Below are positions 16,864 to 26,958 of a DNA stretch of 64,000 nucleotides, in pieces (position 1 is the first letter of the stretch; each line of letters opens with the position of its first letter). The notes below the pieces were generated by a model that was not told the DNA's origin, did no database searches, and saw only the letters and a program-made list of their open reading frames with translations. Made by a program: the position numbers and the translations under genes. The stretch lies in assembly GCF_003367195.1 (NCBI RefSeq), contig NZ_QRGO01000001.1:916501-980500 (forward strand), read 5' to 3'. This DNA is from Undibacter mobilis (GTDB lineage Bacteria > Pseudomonadota > Alphaproteobacteria > Rhizobiales > Xanthobacteraceae).

Positions 16864-17922
16864 TTAGTGAGTGGTCAGCACGACGCGGCCGATGACCTTG
16901 CCCGCCTTGAGATCGTCGAGCGCTTGCTGAACTTCATCGAGCGGGCGCTCGCGGATCGGAACCGGCGGCGCGCCGGTACGGCTGACGAGTTCGAGCAATT
17001 CCTTCATGTCCGGCAGGGAGCCGACATAGGAGCCCTGAATGGTCATGGCGCGCATCGGGAAGAACGGCGTCGAGATCGTAATGTCGCCGCCGAACAGGCC
17101 GACGATGACGATCTTGCCGCCTTTGGTGACGAGCCCGTCGATCGAGAGCTTCACGGTGTCGGACGAACCGACGAAGTCGATGACCGCCCAGGCGCCGCCG
17201 TTGGTGGCGTCGATGATCTGCTTCGCGGCGTCCGGGGCGCGGCCGTCAATCGCCGCCACCGCGCCGGCCTTGAGCGCGGCTTCGCGCTTGACCGGATCGA
17301 TATCGACCATGACGACGCTCTTGCCGCCCATCGCCTTGTGCAGGGCAATCGCCATCAGGCCGAGGCCGCCGGCGCCCATGATGACCACCGGCTCGTCCTT
17401 GAGCGTGTCACTCACCTTCTTCAACGCGCTGAAGGCAGTGACGCCCGAGCAAGCAAGCGGAGCGGCCTGCACCGGGGTGAGATTGCCGATGTCGAACAGA
17501 TGGCGCGGATGCGGCACGATCAGATGGCTGGCATAGCCGCCGTCGGAGAACACGCCGAGATTCTTCGGGGTGCGGCACAGGTTTTCCTCGCCGCGCCGGC
17601 AGACGACGCATTCGCCGCAACCAATCCAGGGATTGGCAAGCTTGACCGCGCCGACCTTGACGCCTTTGGCGTCGGGACCGACGGCGACCACCTCGCCGAC
17701 ATTCTCGTGCCCCATCGTGAGCGGCAGCTTGATGCCGCGCTCGAGAAGCTGCATGCGCTTGCCGCCGCCGAGTTCGTAGTAGCCGTCCCAGATATGGAGA
17801 TCGCTATGGCAAACGCCGGACGCCTTGATCTTCAGAAGGACCTCGGTGCCCTTGGGCTCCGGCGTCGGCTTCTCATTGAGTTGGAGGGGCTGCCCGCAGG
17901 TGCAGACCTGGAACATACGCAT
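16864..17922 (-). CDS. Zinc-dependent alcohol dehydrogenase (MDR family)
   Basis: 352 residues. Catalytic zinc ligands C38 (G-V-C-H-S-D) and H72 (G-H-E-N-V-G-E). Structural zinc cysteines C102, C105, C108 and C116. The nucleotide fold G-A-G-G-L-G-L-M is followed by an acidic end of the next strand (V-M-V-D-I-D), favouring NAD. An N-terminal C-T-C-G is unusual. It lies 54 bases downstream of an ABC importer operon of the sulfonate/nitrate type and just before the OsmC-like gene, so it may act on a compound brought in by that importer. Substrate unknown. Confidence 0.88.
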   Translation of the reverse strand: MRMFQVCTCGQPLQLNEKPTPEPKGTEVLLKIKASGVCHSDLHIWDGYYELGGGKRMQLLERGIKLPLTMGHENVGEVVAVGPDAKGVKVGAVKLANPWIGCGECVVCRRGEENLCRTPKNLGVFSDGGYASHLIVPHPRHLFDIGNLTPVQAAPLACSGVTAFSALKKVSDTLKDEPVVIMGAGGLGLMAIALHKAMGGKSVVMVDIDPVKREAALKAGAVAAIDGRAPDAAKQIIDATNGGAWAVIDFVGSSDTVKLSIDGLVTKGGKIVIVGLFGGDITISTPFFPMRAMTIQGSYVGSLPDMKELLELVSRTGAPPVPIRERPLDEVQQALDDLKAGKVIGRVVLTTH

Positions 17923-17976
17923 GTCGTTTATCTCCCGGATCGAATTTCAGCCCGGGACCATAGCCGACGATTTCGC

Positions 17977-18762
<786 letters not shown>

Positions 18763-18766
18763 CGCG

Positions 18767-19606
18767 TCAAGCCTCCGTGTGCCGGGCGCGGTCTTCCCAG
18801 CGCAGCAGCGGCGCGGTGGCGCCGACGATCAGCCAGTCGGTTATCTTGCCGAGCACGGCGAAGGCGACAATGGCAGCAACGATCTGCGCCGGCTTGCCGA
18901 GCTGCTGGCCATCGACCAGCAGGAAGCCGAGGCCTTCCGACGCGCCCATGAATTCGGCGGCGACGACGAACATCCAGCCGAGGCCGAGGCCCGAGCGCAA
19001 CGCCACCACATAAGACGGCAGCACCGCGGGCAGCAGAATGCGGCGGACCATCTGGAAGCCGTTGAGGCGGAAGGCACGGCCGACCTCGACCACCTTGCGG
19101 TCGACCGAGATCACCGCGCCCATGACGCCGAGATAAACCGGGAAGAACACGCCGACCGCGATCAGCGTGATCTTGGAAGCCTCGAAAATGCCGAGCCACA
19201 GAATGAACAGCGGCACCCAGGCGATCGAGGGAATGGCGCGCAGCGCCTGCAGCGTGGGGTCGAGAAGCCGCCGCGTCAGCGACGAATAACCGGTGATGGC
19301 GCCGAGCACGGTGCCGGCGGCGACGCCGAGGCCGAAGCCGGCAGCGACGCGGGCCATCGTGGCCGCGGCATGGCGCTGCAATTCGCCGGTTTTGGCGAGC
19401 TCCATGAAGGTCGCATAGATGACCGACGGCGGCGGCACCAGGCGGCCATTGGACAGGCCGAAGCGCACCGCCAGTTCCCAGCCGACCGCCAGCACGACCG
19501 GGACGAACAGCCCCAGGACCGGCTTGCCATAACGGGTCCACGACGCGCGTGGCGCCGGGGCCGTCTCGATGTCATCGGCTGCGATACTCATGCTCCCAAC
19601 AGACAT
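18767..19606 (-). CDS. ABC importer permease, SsuC/TauC type
   Basis: 279 residues from the ATG at 19606-19604. The frame is open further upstream, but that part runs through a palindromic repeat (19643-19689), so the longer start is unlikely. An ATG at 19591 is also possible. BPD_transp_1 fold with about six membrane segments. The cytoplasmic coupling helix reads E-V-G-R-A-F-R-L-N-G-F-Q-M-V-R-R-I-L-L-P, a variant of the EAA motif. Forms the channel for the binding protein at 19708 and the ATPase at 17977. Confidence 0.9.
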   Translation of the reverse strand: MSVGSMSIAADDIETAPAPRASWTRYGKPVLGLFVPVVLAVGWELAVRFGLSNGRLVPPPSVIYATFMELAKTGELQRHAAATMARVAAGFGLGVAAGTVLGAITGYSSLTRRLLDPTLQALRAIPSIAWVPLFILWLGIFEASKITLIAVGVFFPVYLGVMGAVISVDRKVVEVGRAFRLNGFQMVRRILLPAVLPSYVVALRSGLGLGWMFVVAAEFMGASEGLGFLLVDGQQLGKPAQIVAAIVAFAVLGKITDWLIVGATAPLLRWEDRARHTEA

Positions 19607-19642
19607 AGGACCACCGCAAAAGGCAAGGAGCCAATAAACGTA

Positions 19643-19689
19643 TCCCGGACGCGGTGCCGCACACGCCATGCGACACATCGCGTCCGGGA
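19643..19689. repeat. Intergenic palindrome with TCCCGGACGCG arms
   Basis: Perfect 11-bp arms, TCCCGGACGCG (19643-19653) and CGCGTCCGGGA (19679-19689), around a 25-base loop. It lies between the binding-protein and permease genes, where it could reduce downstream expression so that binding protein exceeds permease, as REP-like elements do in other importer operons. Confidence 0.65.
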
Positions 19690-19707
19690 CGTCTGGATGA
19701 TAGGCGC

Positions 19708-20688
19708 TTAGTTCGTACCGGACGCGAGATACTGGCCGTCGATTAGATCATCGACGGTCTTCTTGACGTCCACGTCGGCCTTGATGACGCCGGCCTTTTG
19801 CAATGCCAGGCCCGCCTCGAGAATCGACTCGCGCTGCGGCGCGCCGATCTTCGAATGAGTAAGCTCGGTGCGCTCCTTGAGCTGCTTGTCGACGACCGCG
19901 CCGGGCAGTTTGGTGACGGCGATGAAATCGGCCTTCACTTCGTCGTAGTGCGACAGCGCATATTTGCGCGCTTCCTCGTAGACCGCGAGCACGCGCTTGA
20001 CGAGATCTGGGTGATCCTTGGCGAAGTCCTCACGAACATTGAGGATGCCCCAGGTGTTGGCGGCAGCGTTGCGGTAGAACAGCTTGGCGCCGTCCTCGAC
20101 TTCGGCCTGCGCCATCATCGGATCGAGACCGGCCCAGGCATCGACGTCGCCGCGGATCAGCGCAGTCTTGCCGTCGGCGTGCTGCAACAGTACCGGCGTG
20201 ATGTCCTTGTCGGTCAAACCCGCGCCCAGCAGCGCGCGGACAAGGAAGATATGCGGATCGGTGCCGCGCGTCACCGCGACGCGCTTGCCCTTGAGGTCTT
20301 CGATCTTCGCGATCTTGCTGTCCTTGCCGGTGACCAGCGCGGTCCATTCCGGACGCGAATAGACATAGATCGACTTGATCGGGTTGCCGTTGATCTTGGC
20401 AACCAGCGCCGCCGAGCCGGCGGTCGAACCGAAGTCGATCGAGCCGGCATTGAGGAATTCGAGAGCCTTGTTCGAGCCGGCCGACTGCACCCAGCGGATC
20501 GCGATGCCGTCCTTGGCGAATTCCTTTTCGAGCAGGCCTTTGTTCTTGAGCAGGATCGAAACCGGGTTGTAGGTCGCCCAGTCGATGCGCAATTCCTTCG
20601 GCTTGTCAGCCGCCTGAGCAACGGTCGCCGGGACAAGACCCGCGACCAGGCCGAGCGCAATCAGTAAACGCCTTGAAAACGAAACCAT
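19708..20688 (-). CDS. Periplasmic binding protein, aliphatic sulfonate/nitrate type (SsuA-like)
   Basis: 326 residues from the ATG at 20688-20686, preceded by GGGGAG. The signal peptide begins M-V-S-F-S-R-R-L-L-I-A and ends near V-A-Q-A-A. The mature part begins with L-R-I-D-W-A-T-Y-N-P-V-S, followed by the E-K-E-F-A-K-D-G-I region, as in SsuA/TauA/ThiY-type proteins of the NMT1 fold. First gene of a leftward run with permease, ATPase, alcohol dehydrogenase and OsmC-like genes. The ligand may be a sulfonate, but related proteins bind nitrate, taurine, pyrimidines and others. Confidence 0.88.
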   Translation of the reverse strand: MVSFSRRLLIALGLVAGLVPATVAQAADKPKELRIDWATYNPVSILLKNKGLLEKEFAKDGIAIRWVQSAGSNKALEFLNAGSIDFGSTAGSAALVAKINGNPIKSIYVYSRPEWTALVTGKDSKIAKIEDLKGKRVAVTRGTDPHIFLVRALLGAGLTDKDITPVLLQHADGKTALIRGDVDAWAGLDPMMAQAEVEDGAKLFYRNAAANTWGILNVREDFAKDHPDLVKRVLAVYEEARKYALSHYDEVKADFIAVTKLPGAVVDKQLKERTELTHSKIGAPQRESILEAGLALQKAGVIKADVDVKKTVDDLIDGQYLASGTN

Positions 20689-20804
20689 GTCTTGCTCCCC
20701 AAGAACGGCGGAACGCCACGCCCCGCAGAATTTTTCTTCTTTAGGACGCCGAATTTCCGGCGTCAAAAGCATAATATTAGCTATATTGCTTCATAACTTG
20801 GAAA

Positions 20805-20810
20805 ATTATA
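20805..20810 (-). promoter_or_regulatory. -10 box in the AT-rich region before the SsuA-like gene
   Basis: On the minus strand TATAAT occupies 20810-20805, about 117 bases before the start codon, inside a notably AT-rich stretch (20765-20830). No strong -35 is at the right distance. A TTGACA on the plus strand (20825-20830) has no matching -10 toward glnD. Confidence 0.4.
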
Positions 20811-20896
20811 CCAAATCCATACCTTTGACAGAACCGGCACTATGTTGAAACGGCGGCGGTGACTTCCAACGCGCCCTCCGCTATCCGGATGACCCT

Positions 20897-23728
20897 ATGG
20901 CCTCCCTTGCCCTCGATCGCGATTCGACGACCAAGCCTGCGGTTTCGTCCAACCGAAACGGCGACCTGATCGATACCCGCGCCATCATCGCCGATCTGGA
21001 AAAGCTGGCCGCCGCCAAGCGCGGCAACGACATCGAACTGCGCGCCGCCGTCGCACAGCGACTCAAGGCCGCGCTCAACGAAGGCAGAGACAAGGCCGAG
21101 CGGTTGCTGCTGCAGGACCGTCAAGGACGGCTCTGCGCCGAGCGCATCTGTCGGATGGAAGACGAGATCATCGGCATCCTCTTCGATTTCGTCCGCAAGC
21201 ATTTGTATCCGTCGGAAAATCCGTCCGAGACCGAGCACATGGCAATCGTCGCCACCGGTGGCTACGGCCGGGGCTTCCAGGCGCCGAACTCGGACATCGA
21301 TCTGTTGTTTCTGTTGCCCTACAAGCAGACCGCCTGGGGCGAGCAGGTCGCCGAGACGATTCTCTATGCCCTGTGGGACACCGGGCTGAAGGTCGGCCAT
21401 GCCACGCGGTCGATCGACGAGTGCATCCGCCAGGCCAAGGCGGACATGACCATCCGCACGGCGTTGCTCGAGTCGCGCTTCCTGCTCGGCGACCGCAAAT
21501 TGTTCGACGAACTGGTGACACGCTTCGACACCGACGTGGTGCGCAACACCGCGGCGCAATTCGTTGCCGCCAAGCTTACCGAACGCGAGGAGCGCCACCG
21601 CCGCAGCGGCCAGTCGCGTTATCTGGTCGAACCGAACGTCAAGGACGGTAAAGGCGGCCTGCGCGATCTGCATACGCTGTTCTGGATCGCGAAATACGTC
21701 TACCGCGTGCGCGAGCCGGAAGAACTGGTGAAGCGCGACGTGTTCGACAAGCACGAATACGCGCTGTTCCGCCGCTGCGAAGATTTCCTGCTGGCGGTGC
21801 GCTGCCACCTGCATTTCCTGACCGGCCGCGCCGAGGAGCGCCTGTCGTTCGACGTGCAGCGCGAGATCGCCGTCCGGCTCGGCTACACCGAACATCCCGG
21901 CATGCAGGACGTCGAGCGCTTCATGAAGCACTACTTCCTGGTCGCCAAGGATGTCGGCGACCTGACGGCGATCCTGTCGGCGGAGCTCGAAGACAGCCAC
22001 GCCAAGGGCGCGCCGGTGCTGAGCCGGGTGATGTCGAAGTTGCGCCCGGTCAAGCGCAAGCAGCTCGGCGACTCGAAAGATTTCATCGCCGAAAACAATC
22101 GCATCCTTTGCGCCAATGCCAATGTTTTCAAGCGCGACCCGGTCAACCTGATCCGCATCTTTCATCTGGCGCAGAAGCACAATCTTGCACTGCATCCCGA
22201 TGCGATGCGCGCCATGACGCGCTCGCTGCAATTGATCGACGCCAAACTGCGCGACAGTGAAGAAGCCAACCGGCTGTTCCTCGACATCCTGACGTCGAAA
22301 CGCGATCCCGAGACCGTACTGCGCCGCATGAACGAGGCCGGCGTGCTCGGCCGTTTCGTTCCCGCCTTCGGCAAGGTGGTGGCGATGATGCAGTTCAACA
22401 TGTATCACCACTATACGGTGGACGAGCATCTGTTGCGCTGCATCGGCGTCCTTTCCGAAATGGAAGAAGGCGCGGCCAGTGACGCGCCGCTCGCCAACGA
22501 ACTGATCCACAAGATCAAGCCGGCGAGCCGCACGCTGCTCTATGTGGCGATGTTCCTGCACGACATCGCCAAAGGCCGGCCGGAGGATCATTCGATTGCC
22601 GGTGCCCGCGTTGCCCGGCGGCTGTGCCCGCGCCTCGGCCTGTCGGCGGCGGACACCGAGACCGTGGCCTGGCTGATCGAACAGCATCTGGTGATGTCGA
22701 CCGTCGCGCAGTCGCGCGACCTGTCGGACCGCAAGACCATCGAGAATTTCGCCGCGGTGGTGCAGTCTGTCGAGCGCCTCAAGCTTCTGACCATTCTCAC
22801 CATCGCCGACATCAAGGCGGTCGGTCCCGGCGTGTGGAACGGCTGGAAGGCGCAGCTTGTGCGCACGCTCTATTTCGAGACCGAACCGGTGCTGACCGGC
22901 GGCTTCTCCGAGGTCAACCGCGCCCAGCGCGTTGCGGCGGCGCATGCCGAATTCCGCCACGCTATGCAGGACAGGCAGTGGCCGACGGAAAAGGTCGAGG
23001 CACACATCGCCCGTCTCTACCCGGCCTATTGGCTCAAGGTCGATCTCGGTCACAAGATCGAGCACGCCGATCTGCTGCGCAGCGTGGAAGGCTCCGGCAA
23101 GAGTCTCGCTACGTCGATCCGCTTCGACACGGCCCGCGCGGTCACCGAACTGACCGTGCTGGCGCCCGACCATCCCTGGCTGCTGTCGATCATTGCCGGC
23201 GCCTGCGCCATGGCCGGCGGCAACATCGTCGATGCGCAGATCTTCACCACCACCGACGGCCAGGCGCTCGACACCATTTCGCTGTCGCGCGAGTTCGAGC
23301 GCGACGACGACGAGCAGCGCCGCGCCGATCGCATCGCCTCGTCGATCGAGAAGGCCCTGCGCGGCGAGCTGCGCCTGCCCGATGTCGTTTCCCGGCGCGC
23401 GCCGCCGAAAGGCCGCATCAAGGCGTTTTCGCTTGAGCCGGGCGTGGACATCAACAACCAGTGGTCCCACCGCTATACGATGGTCGAGGTCGCCGGCCTC
23501 GACCGGCCGGGTCTGCTGTATGAATTGACCGCGACCTTGTCGAAGCTCAATCTCAACATCGCATCGGCGCATGTTGCAACCTTCGGCGAACGCGCGGTGG
23601 ACGTGTTCTATGTGACCGACCTGATGGGTGCGCAGATCACCTCGCCGACCCGTCAGGCCGCCGTCAAACGCGCGCTGATCGCGCTGTTTTCCCGGCCCGA
23701 CGCCAGACCGGGCAAAGGCGCGGCGTGA
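20897..23728 (+). CDS. glnD: Bifunctional PII uridylyltransferase/uridylyl-removing enzyme GlnD
   Basis: 943 residues, full length. Nucleotidyltransferase motif G-G-Y-G-R-G followed by S-D-I-D-L-L-F. A central HD domain with F-L-H-D-I-A-K-G and E-D-H-S, the uridylyl-removing site. Two C-terminal ACT domains, the second beginning near M-V-E-V-A-G-L-D-R-P-G-L-L-Y. It uridylylates PII proteins in nitrogen limitation and removes UMP in excess, sensing glutamine through the ACT domains. Divergent from the SsuA-like operon. No ribosome site of note before ATG 20897. Confidence 0.97.
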   Translation: MASLALDRDSTTKPAVSSNRNGDLIDTRAIIADLEKLAAAKRGNDIELRAAVAQRLKAALNEGRDKAERLLLQDRQGRLCAERICRMEDEIIGILFDFVRKHLYPSENPSETEHMAIVATGGYGRGFQAPNSDIDLLFLLPYKQTAWGEQVAETILYALWDTGLKVGHATRSIDECIRQAKADMTIRTALLESRFLLGDRKLFDELVTRFDTDVVRNTAAQFVAAKLTEREERHRRSGQSRYLVEPNVKDGKGGLRDLHTLFWIAKYVYRVREPEELVKRDVFDKHEYALFRRCEDFLLAVRCHLHFLTGRAEERLSFDVQREIAVRLGYTEHPGMQDVERFMKHYFLVAKDVGDLTAILSAELEDSHAKGAPVLSRVMSKLRPVKRKQLGDSKDFIAENNRILCANANVFKRDPVNLIRIFHLAQKHNLALHPDAMRAMTRSLQLIDAKLRDSEEANRLFLDILTSKRDPETVLRRMNEAGVLGRFVPAFGKVVAMMQFNMYHHYTVDEHLLRCIGVLSEMEEGAASDAPLANELIHKIKPASRTLLYVAMFLHDIAKGRPEDHSIAGARVARRLCPRLGLSAADTETVAWLIEQHLVMSTVAQSRDLSDRKTIENFAAVVQSVERLKLLTILTIADIKAVGPGVWNGWKAQLVRTLYFETEPVLTGGFSEVNRAQRVAAAHAEFRHAMQDRQWPTEKVEAHIARLYPAYWLKVDLGHKIEHADLLRSVEGSGKSLATSIRFDTARAVTELTVLAPDHPWLLSIIAGACAMAGGNIVDAQIFTTTDGQALDTISLSREFERDDDEQRRADRIASSIEKALRGELRLPDVVSRRAPPKGRIKAFSLEPGVDINNQWSHRYTMVEVAGLDRPGLLYELTATLSKLNLNIASAHVATFGERAVDVFYVTDLMGAQITSPTRQAAVKRALIALFSRPDARPGKGAA

Positions 23729-23787
23729 CATGCACCCTGAATACGTACAGCTACCTGGATTCACACAGCGGACCTGAATTCGGCGCC

Positions 23788-24645
23788 ATGCTCCGTCGTC
23801 CGGCCATTTGCACTGCGGGCCTGACCATCGCCGCCCTGCTCGCGGCGCTGCCGGGCGTGAAGGCCGCGTCGCCGCCGCCGGAAGTGCGCGTCGTCATCCA
23901 GTATGCGATTTCGATGATCGGCGTTCCGGTCGGCCGGATCACCTGGGCCATCGACCTCGGCGCGAATGATTACAAGACGACCGCGAGCGGCAAAGCCAGT
24001 CGCGCCGTGAGCATTCTGGTCAATGGCGAGGGCCGCGTCGCTGTCCAGGGCGTCTTCGAGGCCGACCGCGCTGCGCCGAGCTTCTTCTCCTCGAATGTGG
24101 TCGACGACGGCGAAACAACCGGGCTGCAAATGACGTTCGAGAGCGGCAACGTCAAAGCGCTGCGCATCGACGATCCGCCGGACAACGCCATTCGGATTCC
24201 GGTAACCGACGAGCACAAGCGCAACGTCACCGATCCGCTCAGCGCCATGTTGATCCCGGCGACGGCGGAAACGCCGCCGCTGTCGCCGATCCAGTGCAAT
24301 CGCAATCTGTCGATCTTCGACGGGCAGCGCCGCTACGATCTCGTCCTCACCTACAAGCGCATGGACAAGCTCAAGCTCAACCGCGGCTATAACGGGCCGG
24401 CCCTGGTCTGCGCCGTTGTGCTGCATCCGATCGCCGGCTACCGGCCGGACAGCATGCTGGTGAAATATGTCGGCGGCCGGCCGGGGCTGGAAATCTGGTT
24501 CATGCCGATCGAGGGCACGCCGGTTATCCTGCCCGGGCTGCTGAAAATGCCGACTGGTGTCGGCACGCTGGAAATCGAAGGCGAGCGGCTGGAGCGGACC
24601 GCCGTGAAGCCCGCGGCGCCGGCGGCAGCCGCGCCGGGCAAATAG
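23788..24645 (+). CDS. DUF3108 periplasmic protein
   Basis: 285 residues from ATG 23788. A GTG at 23725 overlapping the glnD stop is possible but adds 21 residues before a good signal peptide (M-L-R-R-P-A ... L-P-G-V-K-A-A). After the signal, Q-Y-A-I-S-M-I-G-V-P-V-G-R-I-T-W matches the start of the DUF3108 domain, an eight- or nine-stranded beta fold found in many proteobacterial periplasmic or outer-membrane-associated proteins of unclear role. Located between glnD and a penicillin-binding protein gene, so a cell-envelope role is reasonable but unproven. The A/P-rich tail looks disordered. Confidence 0.75.
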   Translation: MLRRPAICTAGLTIAALLAALPGVKAASPPPEVRVVIQYAISMIGVPVGRITWAIDLGANDYKTTASGKASRAVSILVNGEGRVAVQGVFEADRAAPSFFSSNVVDDGETTGLQMTFESGNVKALRIDDPPDNAIRIPVTDEHKRNVTDPLSAMLIPATAETPPLSPIQCNRNLSIFDGQRRYDLVLTYKRMDKLKLNRGYNGPALVCAVVLHPIAGYRPDSMLVKYVGGRPGLEIWFMPIEGTPVILPGLLKMPTGVGTLEIEGERLERTAVKPAAPAAAAPGK

Positions 24646-24851
24646 GCATTGGCACCAAGCCAGCGCCGCGTGCCGCGAAAGCGCCGATATTGCAGCGTGC
24701 TATATAGTTAATAAACCTGAAGCCGGACGCGCTCGGAAATCCCGAAAATCCGCGGCTTTTTACGGCCCCTTAAACCGCCCCGCCTACGCTCGGCGCGGGG
24801 ATCGGCGTCCTGCGGAGACGCCGGCGTTTTGTCGAGTTTGGGTTTGCGCAG

Positions 24852-26957
24852 ATGACGTCGGGACCGGGACGAACAGGCGGACGCCGCGAGCCGGTTTTCG
24901 ATCACGCGCCCGAAGTGCGCGTGACGTCCGACGGCACCGGGCCAACCCGGCCGCGCAAATCGTCTGCGAAGAAAAAGAAATCCCGATCGAAGGCGCGCGG
25001 GCGCAAGCGCCCGTTGCTGGGTCGCCTCGCTTACTGGTCGCTGATCGCCTGCATCTGGGTCTGCATCGGCCTGACCGCCGTCGTCGGTTATGTCGGCGCC
25101 CATCTGCCGCCGATCCAGTCGCTCGAAATTCCGAAGCGCCCGCCGACCATCCGCATGCTGGACGCGGCCGGCAAGGAATTCGCCCGCCGCGGCGACATGG
25201 CCGGCGAAGTGCTGGCGCTCAAGGACATGCCGCCTTACGTGCCGAAGGCCTTCATCGCCATCGAGGACCGGCGCTTCTACGATCACTACGGCGTCGACCC
25301 TTACGGCATTGCGCGCGCCGCCGTGGCCAATATCATGCATCGCGGCGTCGCCCAGGGCGGCTCGACGCTGACGCAGCAACTCGCCAAGAACCTGTTCCTC
25401 ACGCAGGAGCGCACGCTTACCCGCAAGCTGCAGGAGGCGATGCTCGCCATCTGGCTGGAGCGCAAGTTCTCCAAGGCGCAGATCCTCGAGCTTTATCTCA
25501 ATCGCGTTTACTTCGGCGCCGGCGCCTATGGCATCGAGCAGGCGTCGCAGCGCTATTTCGGCAAGCCGGCCAAGCAGCTTTCGATCGGCGAAGCCGCCTT
25601 GCTGGCCGGCCTCGTCAAATCGCCGTCGCGGTTGGCGCCGACGCGCGACTACGACGCTGCAGAAAAGCGCGCACGTCTCGTGCTCGCTTCGATGTCCGAA
25701 CTCGGCTTCATCACGCCGGCGAACGAAAAACAGGCGATCGCCAAGCCGCCGCGTGTCGTGGCGCAGGTCAACAGCGCGTCGAGCAACTATGTCGCCGACT
25801 GGATCATGGATGCGGTCAACGATTCGCTCGGCCATATCGAGGAAGACATCGTCGTCCAGACCACCATCGACTCACGGCTGCAGACAAGCGCCGAAAAGGC
25901 ATTGGCCGATGAGCTGGCCAAGGCGCTCAAGGGCGGTGCGACGCAGGCGGCGCTGGTGTCGATGACGCCGAATGGCGCGGTGCGCGCACTGGTCGGTGGG
26001 CGCAACTATGCCGAAAGCCAGTTCAACCGCGCGGTCGCCGCCAAGCGCCAGCCGGGCTCGGCCTTCAAACCCTTCGTCTATCTCACCGCACTGGAGCGCG
26101 GCCTGACGCCGGACACCGTGCGCGTCGACGGCCCGATCAAGATCAAGGGCTGGGCGCCGGAGAATTACAGCCACGAATATTTCGGTCCGGTGACGCTGAC
26201 CCGGGCGCTGGCGTTGTCGCTCAACACCGTGTCGGTGCGGCTCACCATGGAAGTGACGCCCATGGCGGTGATCCGCACCGCGCACCGCCTCGGCATCGCC
26301 TCCAAGCTGGAGCCGAATGCCTCGATTTCGCTCGGCACCTCGGAGGTGTCGCCGCTTGAGATCACCGGCGCCTATGCAGTGTTCGCCAATGGCGGCAATG
26401 CCGTCATGCCATTCGTGATCGAGCGCATCAGCACAGTCGAGGGCAAGGTGCTTTATGTGCGCCATCAGCAGCCGCTCGGCCGCATCGTCGATGCCCGCAC
26501 CATCGGCATGATGAACCAGATGATGCAGGAGACGCTGACCGTCGGCACCGCACACAAGGCCGACCTACCCGGCTGGCCGGCCGCCGGCAAGACCGGTACG
26601 TCCCAGGATTTCCGCGACGCCTGGTTCATCGGCTACACCGCGCAGCTCGTCACCAGCGTCTGGCTCGGCAACGACGACAACTCGCCGATGAAGAAGATGA
26701 CCGGCGGCGGCCTGCCGGTCGAGATCTGGAGCCGCTACATGCGCGACGCCCATCAGGGCGTGCCGGTCGCCGGCCTGCCGAGCGTGCCGTCGAGCGGCTT
26801 CTTCGGCAACCTGTTCGGCGGCGGCCAGCCGGCCCAGGCGCCGCCACCGCAGCCGCCCGCCGCTATTCCGGTCGCAAGCAACGAACAGCGCCAGACCACA
26901 AGCGGCGGCGGCCTCGACGGCTGGCTGCTCGACAATCTGTTCGGCAGCCGGCGCTAA
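24852..26957 (+). CDS. Class A penicillin-binding protein (PBP1A family)
   Basis: 701 residues. A basic cytoplasmic N-terminus (R/K-rich to about residue 57), one membrane anchor near 58-78, then a GT51 glycosyltransferase domain with catalytic E138 in E-D-R-R-F-Y-D-H-Y-G and the G-G-S-T-L-T-Q-Q-L-A-K-N motif. The transpeptidase domain has S403-A-F-K, S456-L-N and K580-T-G. Polymerises and crosslinks peptidoglycan at the membrane. It ends one base before the convergent MFS gene. The C-terminus is P/Q-rich. Confidence 0.95.
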   Translation: MTSGPGRTGGRREPVFDHAPEVRVTSDGTGPTRPRKSSAKKKKSRSKARGRKRPLLGRLAYWSLIACIWVCIGLTAVVGYVGAHLPPIQSLEIPKRPPTIRMLDAAGKEFARRGDMAGEVLALKDMPPYVPKAFIAIEDRRFYDHYGVDPYGIARAAVANIMHRGVAQGGSTLTQQLAKNLFLTQERTLTRKLQEAMLAIWLERKFSKAQILELYLNRVYFGAGAYGIEQASQRYFGKPAKQLSIGEAALLAGLVKSPSRLAPTRDYDAAEKRARLVLASMSELGFITPANEKQAIAKPPRVVAQVNSASSNYVADWIMDAVNDSLGHIEEDIVVQTTIDSRLQTSAEKALADELAKALKGGATQAALVSMTPNGAVRALVGGRNYAESQFNRAVAAKRQPGSAFKPFVYLTALERGLTPDTVRVDGPIKIKGWAPENYSHEYFGPVTLTRALALSLNTVSVRLTMEVTPMAVIRTAHRLGIASKLEPNASISLGTSEVSPLEITGAYAVFANGGNAVMPFVIERISTVEGKVLYVRHQQPLGRIVDARTIGMMNQMMQETLTVGTAHKADLPGWPAAGKTGTSQDFRDAWFIGYTAQLVTSVWLGNDDNSPMKKMTGGGLPVEIWSRYMRDAHQGVPVAGLPSVPSSGFFGNLFGGGQPAQAPPPQPPAAIPVASNEQRQTTSGGGLDGWLLDNLFGSRR

Positions 26958-26958
26958 A

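Noticed and set aside
20840..23764. 974-codon open frame opposite glnD
   Set aside because: Antisense shadow of glnD. Such long frames are common in GC-rich genes; product is rich in H/R/Q with no family features.
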